A stretch of 64,000 nucleotides of DNA from Leishmania donovani (taxonomy: Eukaryota > Euglenozoa > Kinetoplastea > Trypanosomatida > Trypanosomatidae): contig NC_018259.1 of assembly GCF_000227135.1 (NCBI RefSeq), forward strand, positions 103,897-167,896, given 5' to 3'. Each line of letters opens with the position of its first letter. The stretch's first letter is position 1. The notes beneath the pieces were generated by a model that was not told the DNA's origin, searched no databases, and was given only the letters and a program-made list of their open reading frames with translations. A program made the translations under genes and the position numbers. Positions 49,718 to 59,893 of this stretch are shown piece after piece.

Positions 49718-51562
49718 CTACTGACCAAAGACGTCAGATCGCATGTTGCGGTCACCGCCGTAGCCACCGCCGTAGCCACCGCCGCCGTAGCCGCCGCGGG
49801 GACGGTAGCCGCCGTTGTTGCCGCCGTAGCCACCACCGTAGCCGCCGCCGTAGCCGCCACCAAAGCCGCCGCCACCGCGGTATCCGCCGCGACCGCCGTA
49901 GCCACCACCGTAGCCGCCACCGAAACCGCCGCCGAAGCCACCACTGCGGAAGCCACCACGGCCGCGACCGCGAGGCTGGTTCTGCACGTTGGGCTTCTTG
50001 GCCAGTGCCTGCACCTCTGGCAGCACCGTTTGGTTCGTTTCGCGCAGAAGCGGGATCAGGTCATCGACGATGTTGCGGTTCTTGTCGTTGAAGAAGGAGA
50101 TTGCCGTACCGCGCTTGCCGGCACGACCCGTACGGCCGATGCGGTGCACATAGTCATCGATGTTGCTGGGCAGGTCGTACTGGACCACCACCGCGACGTT
50201 GGGGATGTCCAGACCACGCGAGGCGACGTCGGTTGCGACCAGCACGCGGCACACACCACTCTTGAAGATGTCGAGAGCCTCCTCACGCTCGCGCTGCACG
50301 CGGTCGCCGTGGATGGAGGAGCAGGGGATGCGGCTCTGACGCAGGTAGCGCTCCAGGTAGTCAGCATCGCGCTTCTTCTCCACGAACACGAGGACACGCT
50401 CGCCCTGGTGCTCCTTTAGCACCTCCAGCAGGCAGCCGCGCTTGTCCATGTCTTCGACCCAGCGCACATCCTGGGTGATGTTCTCGGTGGTCGAGCCCAC
50501 ACGGCCGACCTGCAGGAAGTGGTGGTGGTACAGAAATTCACGGGCCATCTGCTGAATCTCCTTCGGGAAGGTGGCTGAGTACAGCAGCGTCTGGCGCTCA
50601 CCCGGCGGTGGCATGTCGCTGTCCGGGCCCTGGACGATCGCGCGAATCTGCGGCTCAAAGCCCATATCGAGCATGCGGTCAGCCTCATCGAGTACGAGGA
50701 AGCGGACGTCCGAGTAGCGGGTGTAGCCGCGGGTGAACATGTCAGACAGACGACCCGGCGTCGCCACCAGCAAACCACATCCGCGGGTCAGCTCGTGGAT
50801 CTGGTGGCGCGGGTCCGCCCCGCCGTACACGACAACGCAGCGAATACCGGTGCGGTACGTGAACTTGCGGCCCTCCTCGTAAATCTGAATGGACAGCTCG
50901 CGCGTCGGTGACAGCACCAGCGCGGACGGGGCGGACTGGCTGTTCGTGGGCTTGGCGCGGTTGAGGTTGTTGACCAGCATGAAGTTGATGGCCGGGATGA
51001 GGTAAGCAGCAGTCTTACCGGAGCCAGTCTGGGCACATGCCATCAGATCGCTGCCGTTCAGCACGCACGGGATGCCGTACTTCTGCACCGGCGTTGGCTT
51101 CTGGTAGCGACAGCGGTTCACGTTCTCCGCCAGTGCCGGGGCGAGCGCCATCGTGGCAAAGGACTCCGCCGGCTCCACGTCATTTGGAGTGATGGACACC
51201 TTAATCGCCTCGTACTGGTCGAAGTTGATACCCGGAGTGTGCTCCTTGAAGATCTCCTCCTCGGACTTCTCTTCGCGGTGATAGTGATTGTTGCCGACGA
51301 ACTCGCGCGGCGGGCCTCGCGCGCCACCGCCGAAGCCCCCAAAGCCGCCGCGGAAGCCGCCACCGCCGCCGTTGCGATTGAAGCCGCCTCCGTAGGTGCC
51401 TTGAGCATCGTTGAAGCCACGGTTGCCGCCGCCGTACTGGCGGTTCTGCTGCTGATAGCTGCCGTAGCCGCCCATTGCACCAGCGACAGCAGAGGGTTCC
51501 TGTGGCTGCGCCTGTGGCTGCGGCTGCGGCTGCGGCTGAGGTTGCGCCTGATTCTTATACAT
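49718..51562 (-). CDS. HEL67: DDX3/Ded1-type DEAD-box RNA helicase
   Basis: The product is 614 aa (about 67 kDa). The N-terminus is Gln-Pro and then Gly/Arg/Asn-rich. The helicase core shows the Q motif YQKPTPVQKYGIP (151-163), motif I AQTGSGKT (175-182), PTRELSIQI (218-226), TPGRLSDMF (266-274), DEAD (290-293), SAT (327-329), ATDVASRGLD (441-450) and HRIGRTGR (471-478). The C-terminus is a Gly/Arg/Tyr (RGG/YGG) tail of about 90 residues coded by a GCC/CCG-rich repeat. This is the DDX3/Ded1/Vasa subgroup, which unwinds mRNA 5' leaders in translation initiation. The size and type fit the Leishmania DDX3 protein called HEL67, reported to affect rRNA fragmentation and mitochondrial stress. Its downstream side is the 13 kb desert, so its 3' UTR may be very long. 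Confidence 0.94.
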   Translation of the reverse strand: MYKNQAQPQPQPQPQPQAQPQEPSAVAGAMGGYGSYQQQNRQYGGGNRGFNDAQGTYGGGFNRNGGGGGFRGGFGGFGGGARGPPREFVGNNHYHREEKSEEEIFKEHTPGINFDQYEAIKVSITPNDVEPAESFATMALAPALAENVNRCRYQKPTPVQKYGIPCVLNGSDLMACAQTGSGKTAAYLIPAINFMLVNNLNRAKPTNSQSAPSALVLSPTRELSIQIYEEGRKFTYRTGIRCVVVYGGADPRHQIHELTRGCGLLVATPGRLSDMFTRGYTRYSDVRFLVLDEADRMLDMGFEPQIRAIVQGPDSDMPPPGERQTLLYSATFPKEIQQMAREFLYHHHFLQVGRVGSTTENITQDVRWVEDMDKRGCLLEVLKEHQGERVLVFVEKKRDADYLERYLRQSRIPCSSIHGDRVQREREEALDIFKSGVCRVLVATDVASRGLDIPNVAVVVQYDLPSNIDDYVHRIGRTGRAGKRGTAISFFNDKNRNIVDDLIPLLRETNQTVLPEVQALAKKPNVQNQPRGRGRGGFRSGGFGGGFGGGYGGGYGGRGGYRGGGGFGGGYGGGYGGGYGGNNGGYRPRGGYGGGGYGGGYGGDRNMRSDVFGQ

Positions 51563-52669
51563 GATTCCTGCTTAGCAAACGTGTAGGATCAGAGCGGAGA
51601 AAGGAGAGGTAGTGGTGGAGAGAACGCGAGGCAGGGGATGGGTAAGGTGTAGGATTGCCTGCGGAGGAGGAAGATGGATCGGGTCTTGCGCAGACAGAGA
51701 GAAAAAGTAAAAGTAAAGAAAACAACGAAAATAAAATGACTTGACTTACCGAGGAAGGGGAAAGTAAAAACAAATGTGAACTTCGCGGTTGGGCGTATGT
51801 GCGCATATGTATGCAGGTATGTATGTATATGTGGGAAGGGTGAGGGGGAAAAACGAGTAAGGATGTTGTTGCCAGAGGCATACCGAGGGGAAGAGAAGAG
51901 AGGAAAAACCTGATAGCCCTCCAACTGGTACCCGCCCTCCCTGTAGAGGCCATGGAAATGTGAGGGAGAGAGGCACTGAGCTGCCTCCGAGAAGTACAAG
52001 AAGTAGAAGAAGGGAAACGGCCACTTATGCCCCTAAACGTGCGGCAGCAGCGCAGACGATGTCGGCGCTGCAAAGAGCACACGGGGCATCTTACTTTCTC
52101 CCTTCGGCTTTTCCTCCTCCATCCCTGCTATACTTCTCCGTGTGGTAGACACTACATGCACACACGCACACAGATGCACTTCCATTCGCGCGTCTTTCGC
52201 TCTGTTCTTCGGCCCATTCGATTTGGTGAGTCGTGCACATGCTAGCTCTTCCCTCTTCTCTTTCGCTTTCCCGCGCGATGCCTCGTCTGTGTCACTCCTG
52301 CGCTCCACGAAAACCAACAGAGAGAGAGACGCACGCGCACGCGCACGCTGGCGAGTGCCACCGTAGAGAAAAAGGAAAGGAGGGGGTTTGCCGCGTTGCT
52401 TGCCGTAGCACAGAGGCAAAGAAAGGGGAAAAAATGAGAAGCCACATCCTTCACTGCGGTGGCCAACAGACAGAAGGGCGTGCCTCGCAGCTCCCTACTA
52501 GCTAATGTACATAACGCGGGAGACGGAGTGGAGGTGGTGTAACACGAGTAGACAGTACATGGTCTTCTTGGGTGTCATGAATCGCGCCACACATGCTCCC
52601 AAGCCCGAGCGTTCCGCTCCAAAACACCCCGGCACTGCAACACCTACCCCAGTGGCTTTGGCGCCAGTC
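51563..52669. other. intergenic region, DDX3 leader and TPR gene 3' UTR
   Basis: No gene is recognised. The plus strand at about 51590-51760 is purine-rich (pyrimidine tract for DDX3 on the transcribed strand). The rest should be the 3' UTR of the TPR gene. Confidence 0.55.
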
Positions 52670-54952
52670 TCATCGCTTTCCACGCCTGCCTGCGCGGGTG
52701 GAGAGGGCCTCGTCTTTGAGTCGTTCCACCTCGGCGCGATAGGGCTCCCACGCATCCAAGAACTCGTCCTCGATGGCGGCGAAGAACGTGGGCTCGAGCG
52801 CACGCAGCTGCTGATAGCGCTGATCCACCATTAGGTACAGTAGTGGCGGGCACGCAAACCCGCTGCGCTCGCTCTCAGCGCTGGGGACGCGGTTGCCGCC
52901 AGCGTTGCCGCGCTCATTCGATTTCATGGCCCGTCGAGCCTCGGCGGACGTCATGATAGAGCTAGTGATCGACAGCGTCGTAGCCTGGCGTGCCTCGTAC
53001 GGCACACGGAACATGTCATCGCCGGGCGGATATACAGTCATGACGTGATGCGCCATCGACGTGTACAGCTGATCCGCCAGCCGTTCAGTTGCTGAAAGAA
53101 GCGCGGGCATGGAGGACTCGGGATGCCACCCAAGAGCGATGGCGCGACAGAAATAGTGCACCGCATTGGAATACTGATGGCGGTGATAGGCCCCATTAGC
53201 AAGTACTAGAAGAGCTGCTACGACGTGGGGCGGCTGGCACAGCTCCGGCACGTCGGTCGTCTCGCACCCGGTTTCCGCGGTCATCTCGGCGAGCGCGTCG
53301 AGAAATGCGGCGTAGTCAGAGAGGGCCGCCTCCTCATCCTCATGCTGCAGTAAGCTAGAGCGGCTACTTTCCTTTTGGCGGCTACGGTACGCCGCGGCGC
53401 GTCGCACTAGCGCTAGCGGCGTGAACCAGTCCACCACGGCCGCCACGCCGTCAGCCTCCGCCACCGGCTGCCGCACCGAGGGAATGGCGATGAGCAGCGT
53501 GAAGTCACGGATAGCACGCGACCAGTCATGTAGTTGGTCCGCGTACACAGCGCCGCGGGCGAAGAGAGTGGAGCGGCGCTCGGTGATGGTCTGCTGGCGG
53601 TCCAGTGCCGCAGAAAGCGCTCGAAGCTCTCCTTGAATATCACCCTCTGCGCGGCACGCCCGTGCGGCGTCGAGGAAGTAGCCGGCGCGGTCGGGTTTCA
53701 TCCTCTGAAGGTACCGCAGCAAGTAGCGAGCAAGCGCGTAGTCGCCGGCCGCCATCGACCTCCTCACGCTGTCCTCGTAAGAGTGCACGTAGTCTGCGTT
53801 GCGCACCGCTACGCTGTAGTACGATGAGGCCTTACGACGCAATGCGGACGCCTCCGCAGGCGTCACCGATGTCGTCGAAGCCGCTTCAGCCTCGGCAACG
53901 TAGCCAAGATAAAAGTACGCATGAGTAACGTAGAAGGCGCATGAGCTGCGAAGCAGCTCGAGACTTGAAGGGGCGCCGGCGCCCGTGTTCTGGGTGAGGG
54001 AGCCGGCAGCCCACGCTGCGCTCGTGAGGGGTGGCAGCGACGAGAGCACCCGGTGTGTGCTTAGAGTGCTTGCAGCATCTACCACCTGCTGCTGCGTGGC
54101 AGCAGTACTGGCGAGCACCTCTTCCGACAACTCGAGCAGACGTCCCAGCTGTTCTCGTGCCATCTTCGACAGACCTGCCTCGGCGGCGCACTTGCCGCTG
54201 TGCGCCAGCACGTCCATCGACGGCTCCGTCATTTTCATGTACTTGGAATAGTCCTCGTACGCCTCGGCAAAGCAGCGGAGCGCCTCGCAGCAGGAGGCAC
54301 GCAAAAGGTAGCTGTCTAGGTTGAGTGGACCAGCGGCGATGCTTCCATTGAACAACTCACGCGCCTCCGCGCAGTGTCCGTGAATGAGCTCCAAGGTTCC
54401 CATCCTCCGGAGCACCTCTGCCAGCCAAAACGACCGCTGCGCGTCCTCGGCACAGTCGCTGCGGAACTGAGTCAGAGCCGCCACGGTCAACAAGCCGCGC
54501 GGCTCGGCGGCGTTCTGAAGCACTGTAAGAGCATGTTGAAGTTTCGCCTTCGCCTCTGCCAGCTGTCCGTTGCTGAAGGCGGCGTCTGCTTTCGTCAAGC
54601 AGTCGGGCACGCTCGCGCTGTAGGCTGCAGCGCCAGAGCTAGCGGCGCTGCCGCCCTGAGCAGCTTTCCGCGAAGCGTAAGGGATCCCTTTGGAGCCGCC
54701 GTAGCGATCCGAGTAGGTGTGGTACAACGGCGGCTCATGGTGGGAATGCCAGACCGACTGCCAGTACTCCTCCACGAGACGTTTTGCCTCTCGCTTACGA
54801 TGCGGTGCGGTGGCGGCGTGGGCAGCGTCCGCATGCGCCGAAGACGGAGGAGAAAAGCGCTGCTTTTTGCCCGTGTTGCGGCCTCGTGACTGTCCCTTGG
54901 CGTCTGTCGGCGGTGGCGACGGTCCGTAGGCTAGTCGAGACAGAGACTCCAT
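52670..54952 (-). CDS. tetratricopeptide-repeat protein
   Basis: The product is 760 aa. After a Ser/Pro/Gly-rich N-terminus (to about residue 120) it contains TPR-like helical pairs: ADAAFSNGQLAEAKAKLQHA, MGTLELIHGHCAEARELFNG, RASCCEALRCFAEAYEDYSK, RAGYFLDAARACRAEGDIQG, a segment with RGAVYADQLHDWSRAIRDFT, and a later LANGAYHRHQYSNAVHYFCR. The C-terminal tail is basic. TPRs mediate protein-protein binding; several trypanosomatid TPR proteins of this type are flagellar or basal-body components, but nothing here fixes the location. The frame extends to 55057, but the Met at 54952 (MESLSRLAYG) is preferred, as the 35 extra residues read like leader. The family is otherwise not recognised. Confidence 0.8.
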   Translation of the reverse strand: MESLSRLAYGPSPPPTDAKGQSRGRNTGKKQRFSPPSSAHADAAHAATAPHRKREAKRLVEEYWQSVWHSHHEPPLYHTYSDRYGGSKGIPYASRKAAQGGSAASSGAAAYSASVPDCLTKADAAFSNGQLAEAKAKLQHALTVLQNAAEPRGLLTVAALTQFRSDCAEDAQRSFWLAEVLRRMGTLELIHGHCAEARELFNGSIAAGPLNLDSYLLRASCCEALRCFAEAYEDYSKYMKMTEPSMDVLAHSGKCAAEAGLSKMAREQLGRLLELSEEVLASTAATQQQVVDAASTLSTHRVLSSLPPLTSAAWAAGSLTQNTGAGAPSSLELLRSSCAFYVTHAYFYLGYVAEAEAASTTSVTPAEASALRRKASSYYSVAVRNADYVHSYEDSVRRSMAAGDYALARYLLRYLQRMKPDRAGYFLDAARACRAEGDIQGELRALSAALDRQQTITERRSTLFARGAVYADQLHDWSRAIRDFTLLIAIPSVRQPVAEADGVAAVVDWFTPLALVRRAAAYRSRQKESSRSSLLQHEDEEAALSDYAAFLDALAEMTAETGCETTDVPELCQPPHVVAALLVLANGAYHRHQYSNAVHYFCRAIALGWHPESSMPALLSATERLADQLYTSMAHHVMTVYPPGDDMFRVPYEARQATTLSITSSIMTSAEARRAMKSNERGNAGGNRVPSAESERSGFACPPLLYLMVDQRYQQLRALEPTFFAAIEDEFLDAWEPYRAEVERLKDEALSTRAGRRGKR

Positions 54953-55897
54953 TGTTTGCAGAGGGAAAAGGCGATACAGCGAAGTCGAGAAGATACGCCA
55001 CTGCAACGTGCGTTCGTGTCTTCTTTTTTCCTCGCCACGATCTGTGCGCCGCTGCACTACCGTGATGTGCTAGGCTGGTATGGAACGCGATACGCACAGA
55101 CAGTTGCAGAGGCACGCGCACGCACGCACGCACGCACAAGGGCGAAGGAAAAGGAGACAGTGCAAGAAATGACAATGGCACACAAAGAGGAGCAGAAGAA
55201 TGGGTGCAAACTGTGGGTGGGGAGCGAGGGCCATGCAGAGCGAACGCAGACCCGCGCACAAAAGGCGAGTGGCACGACGTGGATGTGCGTCTGGATGGCG
55301 CCACCAAACACACAAGAGGCCCCATTCCTTTGTTTTGGTGCATGATGGAGAGGCTTCGCTTGTTGTCACCGTAGCTCCGAGGGCAAAAGCTAAATCAGGG
55401 CCGGAGCTGTACCCAAAGACATCCACACACGTACGAGGCACGCTGTGGCGACAGGTTTCTGCGCCTCGGGTTCTACGCTGGCCCAGTAGGCTGTCGCAAG
55501 AGAGGTGGTGCAGTGCACTGAAGCAAAGAGCCCACTATGGCTCTGCTCTTCTCCCCCCTTCGGCACTTCGTCCTTTTTCGTGTGGAGGCAGGATGCCGCT
55601 CTCGTGGTGTGCCATGCAAAGATGGTGCGCGCACGCACAGACCAAACGCGCGGAAACGCAGCCACACACACACACACAAAAAAAAAGAAAACAGAACAGA
55701 AAGAGATTTGACACCTCGCCTACTGTACATGAAGCAGAGCTGCTTACATCAGCCCACTGTGCCAGAGTACCTCCCTCACCTCCTTACACACACAACACAC
55801 ATACGCAAGAGCAGGAGGGGAAGCTAGAGAAAATCGAAGGCAGCTTCGGCTGCGGCGCGTCTCTATGTGGTCATGGCCACTCCACTGCCCCCGTTCT
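54953..55897. other. intergenic region, TPR leader and kinesin-MORN 3' UTR
   Basis: No gene is recognised. The plus strand is purine-rich at about 55135-55205. A CA/A-rich run lies at 55660-55700. The remainder should be the 3' UTR of the kinesin-MORN gene. Confidence 0.5.
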
Positions 55898-58057
55898 CTA
55901 CTCAATCTCCAGTCCATAGACGGTATGACCGTCAGCAGGAGCCGCATGCTTGCTGGTAGTCATCGGTGTCGCTGTAGCGGCGATCGACACGGTGCACCTC
56001 TTGTTCATCGCGGCGTAGTCTACCCACGTCTTGCCGGCAGCCGAAAACTCCAAGCGACGCTTCTCTATTAGTCGCTTTCGCTGCTGGGCAAGAATATCCT
56101 CGCTGTTTAGCAGCTGTAGGCGAGGAATGAAAGGGCCTGTGCTATCGTCGATCTTGTCCGCGTCGTCTTCCATGGTGCCCATTACCGCTTTGTTGTGATG
56201 CCACTCGCCGCGCAGACACCGCTGGCGGCTGACGTAGTGCCACACACCGGGGCCCTCGCGTTCGCCGTTCATCCAATACCCCTCGAACCAGTCACCGTTC
56301 GTCTGCCGTAGCACTGCCCAGCCCTCGCACTTGTTGTGGCTGAAGTTGCCCTCGATCACGTCCCCGTTTGCGAGGTACAGCTTCCCCAGCCCTTGCCGTT
56401 CATTCGCGGCGAAGTCACCCTCGTAGACCTCCCCGTCGCTGCCCCACTGCGTGCCACGACCGTCGCGCTGCCCACCAAGCCACTCGCCTTCGTACACGCG
56501 GCGATACGTGCTCTCTTTTGTGTCGCGCAGGAAAAGGGTACCGTGCCCCTCACGCCTGCCGTTGCGGAACTCGCCGCGGTACTTGAAGTTGGCCTGGATG
56601 TGCTCGCCGAAGCCGTCAAACACGGCGCCCTTCCACTGTCCTTCGTAGGTGGCCGTCTTGGCGGCGTTTAGGAAGACGACTTTGCGGGTGCTGCGACCCT
56701 CGGCGTCGATGATGCCGCAGGGCGTAGCCGCATCCTTCAAAAGACCACTCCCCTGCGTCTCGCATGCTTTGTCCATACCCCACATTTCCAACTTACCGCG
56801 CAAGGCGAGTAAAGCCTCCTCCTGCTCCGTGCGGGGACGGCCAGAGGTGCCAAAGTAGATGAACTGAAGCATCTCCTCCCCGCCCATCGCCGTCTCCATG
56901 GCGCGCAGCTGCCGCAGCAGTCGCCCGCGCTCCGACAGCGTCACCACCGGCACGCAGGCCGCTAACAGGTTGCGATACAGCTGCAGGTTCTCTAGCGTCT
57001 CAGTTGTTTCACTGTACGACAGAGGGTCCACGCAGCCAACGACGAAGCATGCCTCGTGCCCGCACATGAGCTGCGACATGACTTGAGTGTAGCGACACTC
57101 CATGAAAAACGACTCGCTACGTTGAATCAGGCGGTGCAGCTGCGCCTGGGTGCGGCATTGGTCAGCCCGCTTGGCGCGGTACTCGAGCGAGTGTATAACT
57201 GCCGCGTTCAGCAACGTGCTACTCACATTCACCTGGCTCCCCTCCCGCAGAATATGCTTTGGTGCCCTGTTGGCGCCGACTCTCTCCGAGCCTTTCGTAT
57301 GCACAAACGTCACGCGACGCAGCACGCACTTCTCACCAGTGTGCTTGTCAAGGGTCATGAGAGAGAGCTGCACAAAGCCGTGCCAGCGGAACTGTCGAGC
57401 GTAGCCGCGCCGCACACGACGCTCGTTACCTTGGCCCAGCAGCGTCTCGAAGGCGGCAAAGTCCTTCACTGGTACCTCCGTCATGTGCGAAAGATACAGG
57501 CGGCCAAAGCCATCGCGATAAACAGCGTGGTTGCGCGCAGTGCTGCTCGCTGCAGCACTAACGTCAGAAAACGCTGCTTCGTCCTCTGCGAGATTGTCAA
57601 GGACACTGTTGCAGTTCATCTCCCAGTACGAGAAGCCGACACTGTACTCGTGCGTGTGCCTCTGCGCCTCCAGTCGCCGGAAGAGTTCTCGCACGGTGTC
57701 TTGGATGAGCCCAGACTCATTCGGGCTGCCAAAGAGTGTGTGTGTCTTACCTGTCTCCGCGTAGCCTATGGCAATGCAGTTGGCACTGAGCCCGCCCATC
57801 ACCAAGTCGACCATCTCGAGCCCGATCGTGCAAAAAACGTCAGCCTGGCGCGCATTTTGCGGGTAGAAGTAGTCAAAGTCGTACATAAGCCCATCCGCGG
57901 CTTTTGGGGCGAAGGCAATGAGTTTGTCTTGATCGGCACGGATTAGCACCTGTGTCAAGGGAACCTCCTCATCAGATGCCGGTCGCTCACGGACAGCGAT
58001 GCGCAAGCGTTCGACCACCGGCGGATGAACCGTTGGCGGTGAATCGGTAGAGCTCAT
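55898..58057 (-). CDS. kinesin-like pseudo-motor fused to MORN repeats
   Basis: The product is 719 aa. Residues 55-390 follow a kinesin motor layout: FDYFYPQNARQADVF (the FDxVFxPxxxQxxVF element), a P-loop GYAETGKTHT (98-107), YWEMNCNSVLDNL, then KGSERVGAN at the switch II position, a VNVSSTLLNAAVIHSL segment (the INxSL element) and a late SETTETLENLQLYR segment. The switch I NxxSSRSH is replaced by ARQFRWHG, and the switch II Asp of DLAGSE is lost (HTKGSE), so ATP-driven motility is doubtful. After a linker, about residues 466-628 hold seven MORN repeats (for example YEGQWKG, YRGEFRNGRREGHGTLF, YEGDFAANERQGLG, FEGYWMNGEREGPG). MORN repeats bind lipids or organise cytoskeletal structures. The frame runs to 58405, but the Met at 58057 (MSSTDSPPTV) is the likely start, since upstream residues read as leader. 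Kinesin-MORN fusions are not a common animal or fungal architecture. Confidence 0.85.
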   Translation of the reverse strand: MSSTDSPPTVHPPVVERLRIAVRERPASDEEVPLTQVLIRADQDKLIAFAPKAADGLMYDFDYFYPQNARQADVFCTIGLEMVDLVMGGLSANCIAIGYAETGKTHTLFGSPNESGLIQDTVRELFRRLEAQRHTHEYSVGFSYWEMNCNSVLDNLAEDEAAFSDVSAAASSTARNHAVYRDGFGRLYLSHMTEVPVKDFAAFETLLGQGNERRVRRGYARQFRWHGFVQLSLMTLDKHTGEKCVLRRVTFVHTKGSERVGANRAPKHILREGSQVNVSSTLLNAAVIHSLEYRAKRADQCRTQAQLHRLIQRSESFFMECRYTQVMSQLMCGHEACFVVGCVDPLSYSETTETLENLQLYRNLLAACVPVVTLSERGRLLRQLRAMETAMGGEEMLQFIYFGTSGRPRTEQEEALLALRGKLEMWGMDKACETQGSGLLKDAATPCGIIDAEGRSTRKVVFLNAAKTATYEGQWKGAVFDGFGEHIQANFKYRGEFRNGRREGHGTLFLRDTKESTYRRVYEGEWLGGQRDGRGTQWGSDGEVYEGDFAANERQGLGKLYLANGDVIEGNFSHNKCEGWAVLRQTNGDWFEGYWMNGEREGPGVWHYVSRQRCLRGEWHHNKAVMGTMEDDADKIDDSTGPFIPRLQLLNSEDILAQQRKRLIEKRRLEFSAAGKTWVDYAAMNKRCTVSIAATATPMTTSKHAAPADGHTVYGLEIE

Positions 58058-59241
58058 GGTTGGTGTTCCGCAGCAGCCCAATAGACTACGAATAAAGACG
58101 GTGGCCCGGGAACAGAGATGAACTCGGCAAGTAAGGTGTGCCCACGCATAGCACACCGCCCAAAGTGGGGAACGCAGGGGCGCAGAAGCGCACGTACACA
58201 AACGAGCTCCAAGCAGGCGTTTTGCTGCGGGTGGGGGCGGGGGTGGTCTACGGGACGCAGCGTGGGAAGCTGTCGAGTTTGGATTTAGGGCGAGGCGCAA
58301 CAGTGCCAAACAACACAAAGGGTGGAAGCCGCTGCAATCTGAAGAGATTGGGAAGATGGGATGGAGATGCAAGGAAAGGTGGGAAGAGGTAGCACAACGC
58401 GACACACGGCAAGAGAATCAGCCTGTTGCGCCAAGGGAACTCCTCCCTCCTCCTCGCTCTGGTCGCCGCATTCCTCACACTCCTGCGTTCGTGTCGTTCA
58501 CCTTGCCCTTTCAGAGTGGATGGAGTGGCGACCCAGGCAGGAAGGCGGATCGACACGACGACGGGCAGCCAAAGCGCGGTGTAGGAGGGAAGCGGCGGGG
58601 CTCTGGCTCCCATGGGTGGCAGAGACCTCACTCTGAAGTGCAGTGGCCCGGACGGCGCCAGCACGTAAATGAGCACAGGACGCGATCAACAAAGACAAGT
58701 GGGGAAGACAGGCGGGAAGCCTAGCCGCTGCGCCATGCAGTTGTCCTAGTGTTCTCTTGCCCGTGTCTTCCCTGTTTTCACGTTTGTTTCGCTTTTCCAT
58801 TTCTAGCTCGTGAAAGTACGCCGAAAGAAGAAAATAAAGGAAAAGCAAAGAAACCTCTTCGCGGTTGAGCTCGGTGCACGTGTGGTGGGAGGTGGAGGGG
58901 GGAAGGGGCGGAAGAACTGAACACGGGAAGTAGCCACCGGGACGGCGGAGGTGATGCGACATCCAGCTCAGCGGTGATGGCGGTCCAGGGAGGCCAAAAA
59001 TGCAGACACAACTCAGGAAGAAGCGAACCGAAGAGAGAGATGAGAAGGAAGAAAGGACGAGAGAATGTTTACCGATGCTGCTCACGGACGCGAGTTGCTG
59101 GCTCGCTCACATATCTCTCGGTCGCATCAAGCTGCCCTCGCGAACGTGTGTGCCTCGCTCCTCCATCCGCTCATCTCTGCATAGCAGCATCGTCACCCCT
59201 GAAGGCTCTACCCGAGTCGCTTTCCGTACGTCACCGTGCGC
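58058..59241. other. intergenic region, kinesin-MORN leader and L17 3' UTR
   Basis: No gene is recognised. A/G-rich plus-strand patches at about 58790-58860 and 58990-59070 are pyrimidine-rich on the transcribed strand. Confidence 0.5.
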
Positions 59242-59893
59242 TTACTTCTTGGGGGCGCTCTTCGGGGCCGGGACGCGCTCCTTCTTCTCCGACATGAACA
59301 GCTGCACGTGGCAGGGGCTGCACATGTACGGCGTGATGCGACCGTGGGCACGGTACGTGCGGCGGCGCATGCGGGCAGCCTGGTCCACCTGGACGTGCTT
59401 GATGACCATCTGGTTGGGGTCAAGACCCTTCTCGANNNNNNNNNNNNNNNNNNNNNNNNNNNNNNNNNNNNNNNNNNNNNNNNNNNNNNNNNNNNNNNNN
59501 NNNNNNNNNNNNNNNNNNNNNNNNNNNNNNNNNNTCCACCTGGACGTGCTTGATGACCATCTGGTTGGGGTCAAGACCCTTCTCGATGGCGTTGGCCTCG
59601 GCGTTCTTGAGCAGCGACATCATCGCCACGACGGACTTGCGCGGCCAGCGGCCCTTGGTCTGGCCCCACTCCTTCGCCTGAGCGGTGCGGCCGATCTTGC
59701 CGTTGTAGCGCTTGAACGGGATGCAGCGGGTCTTGGCGAGCACCTGACGGTACAGCTGCTGAGCCTTGCGAAGCGGCATGCCGTTGATTACATTTGCGGT
59801 CTCGAAGGTGTTCTTGTAGTGGCAGCGGAGGTCGCTAACCTTCGCCTTGGCGCTCTTCGACGACACCTGCGGCTTTCGGGAGTAGTGCGTCAT
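59242..59893 (-). CDS. RPL17: 60S ribosomal protein L17 (uL22), interrupted by N gap
   Basis: The frame starts MTHYSRKPQV at 59893 and shows L17/uL22 features: GMPLRKAQQLYRQVL, KRYNGKIGRTAQAKEW and GRWPRKSVVAMMSLLKNAEA. It then meets 99 N (59436-59534). The 52 bases before the gap (59384-59435) are repeated exactly after it (59535-59586), which points to unmerged overlapping contig ends rather than missing sequence. Collapsing the repeat and the N run removes 151 bases and leaves 501 bases, that is 166 codons plus stop, the expected length for this protein, with a C-terminal half containing RTYRAHGRITPYMCSP and a Lys/Pro-rich end. The protein lines the exit tunnel of the large ribosomal subunit. 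The gene is most likely intact in the organism. Confidence 0.93.
59436..59534. other. assembly gap (99 N) inside RPL17
   Basis: The N run is flanked by an exact 52-base direct repeat. The flanks plus gap are best explained as contig ends that overlap but were not joined. Confidence 0.9.
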
